DNA from: Monomorium pharaonis | Lineage: Eukaryota > Arthropoda > Insecta > Hymenoptera > Formicidae | NCBI RefSeq assembly: GCF_013373865.1 | Contig: NC_050474.1 | Location: 954,001 to 1,018,000 of the forward strand | Direction of reading: 5' to 3' | Length of the DNA stretch: 64,000 nucleotides | Shown here: piece after piece, positions 1-10,593 of the stretch | Numbering within the stretch: position 1 is the stretch's first letter | How the letters are laid out: each line of letters begins with the position of its first letter | Translations under genes and position numbers: made by a program | The notes under the pieces: model-generated | The model's input: only the letters and a program-made list of their open reading frames with translations | Told to the model about the DNA's origin: nothing | Databases searched by the model: none

Positions 1-1170
1 AAAAATTATTTCTAAATTTGCCTAAGATATCCAAAAATAACAATACAGAGGGAGAAGAATCAAACAACAAGATTCTATATAAAAAACATTTTGCTTTAAT
101 CATTTTTGATGATTCTTCAACCGATTTATGGAATCGATTAATTACTACGACGACTAATAAGTGGCGTCTCGACATTTTCGCTAAGAACACATCGTTTTCA
201 AAGTTGATCAAAGAGTCCGCAGAATAGTATGGTGAAAATAGAATACCTTATGTAATGAATGAAATGAAATAGTCGATTAAACGACAAATGCTAGAGGTCT
301 GACAAAACGATCTTGTCAAGACGCTGGCGTAACAATTTGTAGAACGGATAATCCTCTCTTTCATCTCGCTCCCCGTCATCGGACGAGTTTTCTTTCTCAT
401 AGAACAGAGAAAGAAATGGGAGAAAGAGAATTCCTCAAGACGGAGACCAATCGCGAAGGATGGATGTTTCCCAACGAGAGACGAAAGACAAAGGAATTAG
501 GAAGGGCGAGGAGAAAGGTTTAAGTCAAGTCCGGAGAAAATTTTCACCACGTTCTCAAGAAGGAGAGAGAGGGTGAAGAAATAGAGAAAGAGTTTGAGTG
601 AGAGAAAGAGAGAAAGAGAAAAAGAAAGCGCACGGGAAACGTGGATTGGCGCGTCTTGTCAGCGCCAGGGTCAGAGGTCGTTGAACGTCGATAAAGATTT
701 CAACTCCTGGCGATGCTGTGTCTCGCGGTAAATAGACGTGTGTGGTTTCCACCCTCGCTCTGCTCCTCGGGGCAACATGTGTATGCGTACATCAGGCCTG
801 GCGGCGGTGGCGGCGACGACAAGAGGGAAGATGAGAGGAAAAGGAGAGAGAGGTCAGAGATATGAGACTTCCTCTTCTCTACGAGGCGCACTCTTATTCG
901 CGTAATCCGTACACGCTACGTAGATGCCATTACGACAGGGTGGGAATCAACTAAGCCGTAGAAAGAAAATCCGGGGATTGTATAAACCAAACGACGGAAC
1001 TCATCGACTCTATCAAATTCGGAGTAACAAAGAAAGCCTTCGGGGCTTCATGAGAATGATTCATTCCAGTGACGATATCTTTACAATTATATCGATGAAA
1101 TCACACAATAAAAAAACATTTCTACAAACTAAGTAAAAATTGACATGATAATTCACCAATATGTACTCAC
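1..1170 (-). other. Intron or 3' part of chm, no coding exon seen
   Basis: This stretch lies downstream of the last chm exon I can see, which ends in a clean gtgagt donor at 1165-1170 (minus), so it should be the start of a long intron. I looked for the rest of the MYST fold (the acetyl-CoA loop and catalytic region) on the minus strand and did not find it. Positions 420-640 are rich in GA on the plus strand. No RNA gene or other feature was recognised. Confidence 0.5.
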
Positions 1171-4100
1171 TTTACTGAAGTATCCGACCGTATGGCAGCC
1201 CTCGGAATCGCCGATTGTCATGACGTAGAAAAGAAACGGTTCGACGTCGTAATATAATGTTTTATGATCCAGGAAGAACTTCGCTAACAAGCAAAGATTT
1301 TGACAATACTGCTTATATCGCTTACCGTCCACTTCCCACACGCCTATTTTATCCTTTCTGTAAAACAATAAATCAAAAATGAAATTATTACCCTAATCTG
1401 AATCGTTCAAATTACAAATGTTACATAATTTTAGTAAAATCAATGTAAAATACTAATATATTTTATTACAATAAATATAGACTATATTTATTGTAAATTT
1501 TTGAACAAATATATCTGCAAAATATTAATAAAACTAGATTAAAGGAGAACAAATTAAATTTCTCTCCTTAATTTTTTGTTGTGTGTACACACACACACAC
1601 ACACACACACAAGCGCGCGCGCGCGCGCGCATATGTGTATATATATATATATATATATATGCATTATCAATTCGACTACAAAAACATGCGATTATATATA
1701 TCATTACGTTTTGATAGTCGAATTGATAAGAATGTAAATTTGTATCTTGGTTGATTTGTTATTTTACAATTATAATTTCTTTATAGTTTTTTCGGACATT
1801 CAAGGAGGAGAGAAATATTTTATAAATGCTTATTAGCATCATAATTATTAAATCGCTCGTCAAATTCGTGATATGTCGTATTTCGGTGCAAGGTATTTCA
1901 AAACCGACAAATATTAGGTGCGCAGTTTGCATTGACTAGAAATTGTAATTTCCACTTAGACAATGAATTATTATATAACATAGACAATGAATTATTATAT
2001 AACGTGCGTACATCTAGTGTTGGCTCACAGTAGCATTACTCGATATTTTTTAAAAAATTATCTTTCGTTTTTTTAATGTTCCATAAAGCGTAAAATGTAA
2101 GTGTAATGTAATAATATTCAATAGAATGAGCTTACCTGTACACTTCGTGTCCTGGTGGATGCTTCCACAAACACTTTTCTCGATGTCTTCTTAAAACTTG
2201 ACGACTTTTCGCATATCTTAAACAATATTCACAAAGATAAAGCTTCGGAGCACGACTATATTCCTCAGGATATGGACTTTGATACCAAACTTCCATTTCC
2301 CATTTTCCCATTTCTACAACTCTAGTGCCACCGCCATTTCTACCTTCTCCATCGTAATCCAATTCTTGTAATTCCTTTTCCTTAAAGATAAAATAAATAT
2401 AAGGAGAAAAGTGCAATAATATATTTAAAAGAAAAACGTAATACTAATATTATTTTAATCTAATAAATTAATTACTCATAATATGATACTATACTAATTA
2501 AAGCATAAATTAAATACTTACAATCATTTAATACTTACAATTTTTTCACTGGCAATCGCCTGGGCTTCCATAAACAGCTTTAAGTCATAATCAGGTGTAA
2601 GATTGTTCAACCGAGGTTGCTTGTCCTTTTCGTTCCCTTGCAATTCACCGCCGCTATCACTGTCATTACCGTCACCGGTGTTACCTTTCCATTTATTTCT
2701 CATTTCTCGTACTTTAAGTTGATAATTACGTTGTTCGGTAGTTTGATGAACGCCCTTAGGTTTCTTTGCTAGATTTATTATCGCTTTTTTGCGCTCTTCC
2801 TCTCGTTTTTTTCTCTCTTTGTAAAATTCCCTGAAAACCCAATATCAATTTTATACAATGGTCCTCAAATGCATGTGTTTTTTATCTATTTTAATATTAG
2901 TGTCGATCTCAAACTAGAATGTGAGATGCAACTTACATGCAAGCCTGAGGTGTGGTATTGTGATACAGTGGACACGCTTCTAGAGTAAAATGCAAATCGA
3001 GTTTGCCAGAGAGATGACCTCGTGAATCACATGATGCAGCCAGCGGACATTCACGTTCTTTTGTCGCGCGTGTTCGATTGTAAGATGCTTGATTTGTTCT
3101 ACCACCTGTAGCACTGGAGGTACTACTATTCTGTGTCGATCTACCGGCTCCGGAGGATTGTCTAACGGCAGCAGACGGACCAGCGCGTTTGACAGGCGAT
3201 TTACTCGTACTCCTTTTGCTCTCAGCTACTCTCAACAAATCATAATTTAATTACACTCATTTCTTTATCTGAGAATACTACCATAAGCAAAAAGATACTT
3301 GAATAAAACAAATAATCTCATAAAATTTATTTAAAAATTATTGCAGAGCGTAAAAAAACTTGAATTATAGACTTAAAAAAACAATTAAAAATTTTTTTTT
3401 AATAAAATAAATATAAAATCAAGATAAAAACCATTTATGCTTATACCTGTATCAGATTCGGAATCACTATCTGCTTTCGTTTGTAACTGCAGAAATTTAT
3501 TTCCTTTGCGCGTTTGCAGTTTCCGCTTGCCTTTTGCCACCGTTTTCGAAGATGACGCTTCACGATCGTCCATTTCTTTCTCACTTGCGGACGCATCTCC
3601 GTCGTTGTCGCTCTTTACAGCGCCTGTTCAGAAAAATTATATTAGTTTCTTTCTCTTCGACGCATCAACGTATCAATAAGAAATTTAACAAACCTTGTCG
3701 TCTTGTAACTGCTTTTTGCGGTTTTACCGAAGCAACTGCCACCGAAGGTCTTTTGGGCGGCATACTCGTTACATTATTACTCGTCAGCGAACTTGATTGT
3801 GTCTCCTTCTTTTTTGGTTGAGGTTGAGAGCTGGTGATGCTTTCTGATGATTCCGAGTCCGAACTGCTGTCTGAACTGCCTGAAGATGCCGAACCACCAG
3901 AACTCTTTGAACTTGCAGAACTGTCCGACTTCTGTTGTACAGGCTTCGCAACTATGTAACACATTAAAAGCAATGTTAAGTTTATTTAAAAAATCAAAAC
4001 AATTGCAATTTGTGTGTGTGTGTAAATAATATGGAGGAAACAAATATTGTTTAGATAAGTAAATGGTGTATATTTTGCAGAAATAAAATAAAGTCTATGG

Positions 4101-7100
4101 ATAATCACCTAGAAAAATGTAGGACAAAAGATTTGAAGATAGAGAAGAGTTATCGATATGGACTACTTTGTGTCTGAATTACATTTTTAAAAAGATATTC
4201 TGAGTACCAAAGTTCCAGAATATCAAAAAAGCATTTTTTTTTTGTTACAAAAGAGCTATAACAAATTGATTTTTGGAACTCTGCATATGTATTTGTACAA
4301 ATCTAAATAATATGTATTTTAATTATGATAAAATTCATATATTTCTTAAAGCAATAAAACAAAACATGTATACTTACAAAAATAATACATGTTGCTAATC
4401 ACTTACTTTACACTTTTTGTTAACCCATTAAGACCTCTAACTAGATTAACAAAATTAGCTAAGCAATGATTTAAAAAAGCATAAAAATCAATCATTTTTT
4501 ACATAAAAAGCATTCTGCAAAAATTAAATTTGTAATTAATTGTTACAAATTAATAAAAATTAACTGTAAAGAAAAACTTTACGATTACGATAATCAATTC
4601 TACAGGAAAAATCACTAAAAAAAACATGTAACAAAAAGTTTGACATGTATTATATACCATATACATTGGTTGTGTATTATTAGTTTATTAACGGGACATA
4701 TACTTCATGTATGTTATTCTTTATAAGAACGACTTTATTAGTAACAAAAATTTTAGCAACATTAGTTTAAAAAAAGTATTTTAAAATAAAAATTGTTTAG
4801 TTTTAAAATGAGAATACTCCCTTGAGTAAAAATAAAATTTTGGAAACATAATTAGAGATAAATACGGAAACAAGAAAGTGTCTCCTATCAGATTAAAAAT
4901 TTTTAATCCATCGTTTTGAATTTTGCAATAATTAAGTTATTTGTAAGAAAAGCAAAAATGTGTTTTTGACAAAATAAATCCCAAAACCATAGTAAACAGT
5001 AATATTACATTTTCTTTTTCTTTTTACATAAACCATTTCTATAAATAATAAACATTAATGTATATAAAAATTCTTAAACATCTTTCATTTTAATATAAAA
5101 CGTTTTTTTATCAGTTTATCTAAATATATTATGCTGTTACACAAGATGCAACATGCAGCACAACGATGTGTAAATATTAGATTAGATTAGGTTACAATTT
5201 AATAAATAGATTTCATAATACTGTGTGTCATTTTATCCTATACGACTTTTACTATCTTGTAGTACGAGTTTACGCTACACCCCAATTTTATATTTAAAAC
5301 CGCTTTATAAAAAAAATAAGAGACAGAAAAATACAAATAGTTTTAGCACACTACAAATATGTAATAATATACTCACTATTGTTTAAATTACACAATTTGC
5401 AAAAAAATTGTTAGAATAATATTTGTCTTTAAAGAGTTCGTTTTTTGCTAATTTTATATATAAACAAGTTATTTACATATAAATTATGTTTTTTTTTTAT
5501 AGTTTTTATTTTTTTTAATTAATATTATTTTAAATATAATGTTTAGTTTCTGAGAAATAAGAAAATATTGCTTTAGAAGATCTCTGTCAATATTGATGAT
5601 TTTCATTTAAAGAAACATATACAAGTACAGATTGTAAAATAAAGATTCAGCAAGTTGTGTAAGTTAATTTTTTTAACTAAATTAAAGTCAATAGCTTATA
5701 AAATTAATTTAATTACATTAAAAGTTGCATAAATAAAAAACAAACTCAATTAAAAATTGCGATAGGATTTAAAAGAAGTGCTAACTTGTTAGACTCAAAG
5801 TAAGCATAAATTTTAAGAATTTTTAACAACAAAGTTAAATATTTTCAAAATAGAAATACATTTATCTATATGTAAACAAAGTTTTACATGTTGTATATTG
5901 AAAAAAAAGTCTTAATTTTTAATAAGGTCCTAAATTCTCGTAAGGAATGAGTAAATGAAGATGTGTAATAAAAAAATATATATAAAAAGGGACCAAATAA
6001 ATAATTCCTTGACTTAAAAGCTAAAATAAACAAATTCTATTTTATTACAATATATAAGTAAAATAAAATTGTATACCGGGTCTGCTGGCAGCCACAGATT
6101 TTTGCTTGGTTTCACTCAGTTTTGCTTTAGCTGGTGGATTTTTGGAACTTTTTGAGGAACCACTTGTTGGCTTCACTGCGCTAACTTTCGCCGAAACGCC
6201 GCTGTCACTTTCACTACTATTTTCCGGACTAAATATACTTTTTTTCTTCAGTTTCTTTTGAACCGGTTCTGTTGTTTTTCCAGATTTCTCAGGTGGTTTG
6301 CTGTTGGCACTCGTGGAACCTTAAATTATTATACAATTGTTATTTCAAAAGTATAAAAACTTAAATATTTTAGAATATACAACATTTAAAATACCAATAA
6401 CTTTACATTATACAAACAAGTAAATTTAAGAAGTAATATTTATTTATTCAATATGAATAAGTAATTTGAATAATATTAACATATGTACTTACATTTTTTA
6501 TTAATATAATATACATATTAAAGTTAAGAAAATTAAATTTAATAAAAAGAATTATATCCATCACTAAGATCTGATGCAGACGGTTAGGTGATTTACAACT
6601 CATTGAAATGTTATACATATTAAAGTTATTTTTATATTTATTTTTATCAAATGGTACATTTTTATAATTTATTCATTTGTTACTATTTTTATTGTTATAA
6701 TATTAAAATTGAAAAGAAAATAACAAAAACCTTTTTTTGTATGTATTGTAGTGCTTTAAGAATTCAAGATTTATACATGATTCTATTGTAATTCTAAACT
6801 TAATTATACTTCTAGACTTAATTTTTAAACTTAATTATGTTCTATAAATAATTTTTTTACATGTTGTTATACACCTTTTCAAATTCATCAAACTGGTATA
6901 ATATAAGAATATTTGGGAATTTTTACTGACATCCTTATTGACTATTATTGCCATAATGGATTATAAATTGATTATTAATTTAATATTATTTCATGTAATT
7001 TAGAACTGTTTCAAAATGAAAATTTATTCGGCTTGCAGTTTGATAAACTTGAAAATGTATATAAAATCATAAGGAATATTAATATTAAGTCTCAGTTATA

Positions 7101-8196
7101 AAAAAATTTTTTTAATTATTTGCACATTTTGATCTATGTTTTCTTGTTTAAATAAATTTCGCTTAAAAAACAACTAATCTCTGCATTACAATAAAACTTT
7201 ACATAAATCTGGAATACTTAAAATACTTATATAATAAAATTCAGATTTTTATCGTATTTATTTCTTAATACATTTCTTAATACATTACAATATACCTTTC
7301 CATTTATAGAAATAATTTTTGATCGGGATAGAAAAATCACATTATATTTTTTGTATTACTTTCAAATGTAATATAGAACAATTTTATAATTTTAAAAATA
7401 TCTTCTACATCTTATAAAGAGTATTTTAAAAAGTACTTTAGAAAGGAGAAGTAATATATTATTTTGATAAAGTCAAAATAATAAACTCACCAGAAAATTT
7501 GCTAGGCTTGACAGGGGCAGGTTTCGAAATGGGTGCAGCTTTATGTTGTCCTGACATAGACACAGGTTTTGCAGGAGACCTCTGTGTCTTTACAACTGGT
7601 GCCACTGTAGCAGTGGCTTTTGGTTTAGCTGGTGGTTTCCTCTTTTGCGGTGATTTTGCTTTACTGGGCGACTCCTCGGACTCAGAGGAGTACACCGATG
7701 GTCTGGATTTCAGTGGCTGTCTGTCTTTACCCTTATTTTCCATAGGCGGTGGTACAGACACCGCCTCGGACGCTTTTGACTTGACATGACGGGTGACTGA
7801 CGGAAATGGCACCTTTTTTTTAGTTCTGTCGGTATCGGATACTTTCTGACTGTTGGCGGAACTACTGGAGTTCTCTGAGTCTGATGAGCTGGATTCACTG
7901 TCCGAACTTGACGAGCTACTCGTGGAGGAGCCCGAGCTGCTCGTCGACGTGGATTCCGAACTGGTCGTCTGTAAGAAATGATGTATTATACATGGTAACA
8001 CGTATACTTTTTGCAAAGGATTTTTGTTCTTAGAACAAAAAGATAAAAGAATCAATCATTTTTTAATTCACGTAGAAAACAACGAAGAGACGAACGAACG
8101 GTTCTCATCATGACGGTAAGTAAAGGCAGCGCGTAGAAATTTCGCTTTTCAACAGTGATAACCTGTAAACTCACTCACCTTGCGTTTAGGCGTCAT
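1171..8196 (-). CDS. chm: Chameau/KAT7 (HBO1)-type MYST histone acetyltransferase, 3' end off window
   Basis: Nine coding exons on the minus strand join in phase: 8179-8196, 7491-7968, 6077-6319, 3694-3951, 3447-3623, 2937-3228, 2539-2830, 2136-2380 and 1171-1357. They give 730 residues starting MTPKRK. Most of the first 350 residues are low-complexity Ser/Lys/Pro/Glu-rich sequence. Exon 2937-3228 carries the CCHHC zinc finger typical of KAT7 (ECPLAASCDSRGH followed by CPLYHN). Exon 2136-2380 begins the MYST domain with its C2HC finger (YLCEYCLRY, then REKC), and exon 1171-1357 carries the conserved core (YCQNLCLLAKFFLDHKTLYY). In this family the enzyme acetylates histone H3/H4 in the nucleus as part of a BRPF/JADE-ING complex. 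The rest of the acetyl-CoA site is missing only because the gene runs off the left edge. It is divergent from eIF4B. The start follows a clear gtgagt donor six codons in; an upstream noncoding exon is possible (8799-8890). Confidence 0.93.
1587..1661. repeat. Compound (AC)n-(GC)n-(AT)n microsatellite
   Basis: Three dinucleotide runs abut: AC at about 1587-1612, GC at about 1613-1630 and AT at about 1631-1661. All are alternating purine-pyrimidine, so the GC/AC part could adopt Z-DNA. It lies in a chm intron. Confidence 0.95.
1663..1730. repeat. Short foldback beside the microsatellite
   Basis: The 16-base arm ATTATCAATTCGACTA at 1663-1678 is matched in reverse complement at 1715-1730 with one mismatch, leaving a 36-base loop. 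It may be a small MITE relic or a hairpin. It lies inside the chm intron. Confidence 0.7.
1957..2004. repeat. Two-copy 24-bp tandem repeat
   Basis: Two adjacent 24-base units (1957-1980 and 1981-2004) differ only at the last base. Each contains TAGACAATGAATTATTATAT. It is intronic and has no recognised function. Confidence 0.9.
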
Positions 8197-8798
8197 CTTT
8201 GCGGTGCTACCTCTCATTTAGGTGAAGGACATCGCCGAGCCGGCCGAGCGTCATCTCCGTTAGAATATTTTCGCTTGTCGTCGGACGTTTGCCCGTACGG
8301 AACACTTGTTCCGCTCGCTTCTTGTACTTTTAAATTCTTTTAAAAAATCATATTATTTACAAAACATATATGCCCGACGCACCGACGCATACATGGCGAA
8401 CAACGCGCATTGACGCTGTCGATGAGCACCAATGAGCACTGAGCAGAGAGGAACCTGATGATCAGGCTGGATCTGAGAGTTGCCTGAAAGCGGTCATCGC
8501 GTCATTTTAGGTATTTTCATCCATCAGCGCCTCTATGTGCACAAAATGTGCACATTGAACTATGTAGTCAAATATCTATGAATCCCGTAGGTAATGTGCA
8601 TGACTTTTTGGGTCTCTTCTATGCTATGTCCACGTTTATTTGGTTATGTTTCATGCATACCCATAAATTTTACAATTATATGCATTCATATGTTAAATAA
8701 AGTTTTATGCAAATGTGCATAATCGTGTTCTATAAATGTGCAATACCACATATACATGATATAAATTCAATTAATTGATTTGATAAAAATTCACTCAC

Positions 8799-8890
8799 CG
8801 ATTGCTGTCGCTGCTCTTACTGCTGATGCTGCTGCTACTACTGTTACATTCCTTTTCCGAAATACCAAGTCGCTCCATGGATGCTGTTTT
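8799..8890 (-). other. Putative upstream noncoding exon of chm
   Basis: On the minus strand this stretch ends in a strong donor (CAATCG then gtgagtga at 8791-8798). It holds a short open frame starting MERLGISEKECN and then Ser-rich. The frame ends in phase 2, and no downstream chm exon accepts that phase, so it is more likely a 5'UTR exon with an upstream ORF that joins an acceptor near 8338 before the real ATG at 8196. The 5' limit is a guess. Confidence 0.45.
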
Positions 8891-9066
8891 CTGCTGACAT
8901 TATCCTGTTATTATCGAACCGCACATTAATAACGATCGCCCAATACTTTATTCGGTACTCCCGATATTACGGATAATACACACGAGTAAAATGTAAACCG
9001 CGCGCGAGAATTTCACTTGGCGCGACTGTTACATTTGAAAAAATACGTGAAAGGACGGCTCGTCTG

Positions 9067-9109
9067 ATTGGCGGTAAAATCAACATGGCACAAAAGTGGC
9101 GTGACGTCA
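9067..9109. promoter_or_regulatory. Candidate promoter elements: inverted CCAAT box and CRE palindrome
   Basis: ATTGG (CCAAT on the minus strand) lies at 9067-9071, and the perfect CRE palindrome TGACGTCA lies at 9102-9109. Both are just upstream of the putative first chm exon, in the gap shared with divergent eIF4B. Motif matches only; no direct evidence of use. Confidence 0.4.
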
Positions 9110-9221
9110 CGTAACTTGATGGAAACGCAGGCCGAGAAAACCGTTTGAATGAAAATTACGCACCGAGATACAACAAACGGAGACAAATTCGTGTCGAGAA
9201 TTTTCTATTTCGTATCTATCT

Positions 9222-9457
9222 CGCACGACGACTAGTACTTCACTTAATTGGCACTCGCGATATTCTACCGAACGTGTTATGTGAGATCGTACGTAGCAGA
9301 GGTCGTATTCATGCGTAAAGCGCGGCATCGTGCGTTTGCCTTCAGTTTCGAGTGAAGTATTCGCGTGCGCGTTCGAGCAAAGTGTTTGCTCGAAGGGGAT
9401 ACGTTCGGTAAAATATCGCGAATGCAAATTAAGTAAAGCGCTACTAGTCGTCGTGCG
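9222..9457. repeat. Inverted repeat with about 54-bp arms in the chm-eIF4B gap
   Basis: The arm at 9222-9274 (starting CGCACGACGACTAGTA, ending TACCGAACG) is repeated in reverse complement at 9402-9457 with scattered mismatches and small indels. The spacer is 127 bases. The diverged arms look like an old foldback or MITE. Flanking open frames on both strands are by-products of the symmetry and are not genes. Confidence 0.8.
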
Positions 9458-9542
9458 TTCAGCAGACGGGGAGCGGATCAGTGAGCGCCATGAGCGCTCA
9501 GTGATTCTTTATGCTAATGCTAATGCTAAAACTCCATTGGTT

Positions 9543-9672
9543 TGTTCGCGTCGCCATGCTCCGACATGCTCCTACTCACTCCAACGCATTCTAATAGGTT
9601 GGCGTCATCGGAATCAACGTATGAGAGTGCGTTGGGGTGAATAGGAGCATGTTGGGGCATGTGACGCGAACA
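9543..9672. mobile_element. 130-bp foldback MITE, copy 1
   Basis: It starts TGTTCGCGTCGCCATGCTCC and ends with the reverse-complement-like CATGTGACGCGAACA, so the unit itself folds back. Two more copies of the same length lie at 9822-9951 and 10205-10334. It has no coding capacity, so any movement would depend on a transposase elsewhere. The superfamily was not identified. Confidence 0.75.
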
Positions 9673-9821
9673 GACCCCGTGTATGCAGTGAGTTCCGGCA
9701 AACGCATGCGGTGACCAATCAGAATTCAAGCGCTTGCTGTGACTTGCCGGAACCCGACCTGCGCCTGGTTGCTGATTGGTCACCGCATGCGTTTGCCGGA
9801 GCTCACCGCAGACATGGGGTC

Positions 9822-9951
9822 TGTTCGCGTCACATGCCCCAACATGCTCCTATTCACCCCATAGCATTCCAATACGTTGATTCCGATGATGCCAACCTAT
9901 TAGAATGCGTTGGAGTAAGTAGGAGCATATCGGAGCATGGCGACGCGAACA
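9822..9951. mobile_element. 130-bp foldback MITE, copy 2 (inverted relative to copy 1)
   Basis: Same unit as 9543-9672 in opposite orientation, with ends TGTTCGCGTCACATGCCCC and GGCGACGCGAACA. It forms the second arm of the 9523-9971 palindrome. Confidence 0.75.
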
Positions 9952-10026
9952 AACCAATGGAGTTTTAGCATATGGTCTGTTCTTTCTAGCTGCACTGTTG
10001 CACCGGTACAATAAATTAAAGGGTCT

Positions 10027-10204
10027 GGGGCCCGATTCTTGAAGTCATTCGCAAGAGAAACGTATACGCAAATACTCGCTCTAACAGAAAGTTGTAAGTT
10101 TATTGGTTAATAGCCATACGATAGCCAATAAATTTCTAACTTTTCTGTAAGAACAGAATTTGCGAATACGTTTCTCTTGCGAATAAATTCAAGAATCGAG
10201 CCCC
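10027..10204. mobile_element. 178-bp MITE nested in the 9974-10414 element
   Basis: Terminal inverted repeats GGGGCCCGATTCTTGAA (10027-10043) and TTCAAGAATCGAGCCCC (10188-10204) differ at one base. The interior is also symmetric (GCAAGAGAAACGTAT near the left, ATACGTTTCTCTTGC near the right). It is noncoding. Target duplications are not clear because it abuts another repeat. Confidence 0.85.
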
Positions 10205-10334
10205 TGTTCGCGTCACATGCTCCGACATGCTCCTATTCACCCTAACGCATTCCAATACGTTGATTCCGATGACGCCAACCTATTAGAATGCGTTGGAGTG
10301 AGTAGGATCATGTCGGGGCATGGCGACGCGAACA
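10205..10334. mobile_element. 130-bp foldback MITE, copy 3
   Basis: Same length and ends as copies 1 and 2 (TGTTCGCGTCACATGCTCC to GGCGACGCGAACA). It directly follows the 10027-10204 MITE. Confidence 0.75.
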
Positions 10335-10593
10335 AACCAAAAGTAAGACAAGTATATTTTTTCTCATTCTAACTTATTGCACCAGTGCAACAGTGCAAAT
10401 AGAAAGAACAGACCAACTGTCTTGCTGGAAAGCTCCCCCAATCACTAGCGCACATTCACGAACGTACATGAATGTGTCGCGCGTGCATCTCATTGTGGTT
10501 TGTTGGTTCGTGCCTTCACAGATTCTGTGAGGGTGGTTGTGTGCACGTAGACACGACCTGGCACGTAATTCCGTGGATTTCTCGACCGTTATC

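Larger units (their letters stand above)
9523..9971. repeat. Large near-perfect palindrome (about 225-bp arms) with two inverted MITE copies
   Basis: Sequence from ATGCTAAAACTCCATTGG at 9523 is mirrored up to CCAATGGAGTTTTAGCAT ending at 9971, with the centre near 9747. Each arm carries one 130-bp foldback unit (9543-9672 and 9822-9951). The inner flanks (GCAAACGCATGCGGTGACCA and its complement) are also mirrored. The arms are much better conserved than the neighbouring inverted repeat at 9222-9457, which suggests a recent event or gene conversion. Confidence 0.9.
9974..10414. mobile_element. 441-bp MITE-like element with 40-45-bp terminal inverted repeats
   Basis: The left end GGTCTGTTCTTTCTA at 9974 is repeated inverted at 10400-10414. 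The similarity continues inward through GCACTGTTGCAC to about 10014 on the left and 10374 on the right. It contains a second element (10027-10204) and the third foldback copy (10205-10334), so it is a nested composite. It ends about 180 bp upstream of the eIF4B ATG and probably abuts or overlaps its promoter or 5'UTR. Confidence 0.75.

Noticed and set aside
9107..9968. Several 85-106-codon frames on both strands, two of them nearly identical
   Set aside because: They lie in inverted repeats; the similarity of the two 85-codon frames (MTNQ...) comes from the palindrome, not from a gene family.
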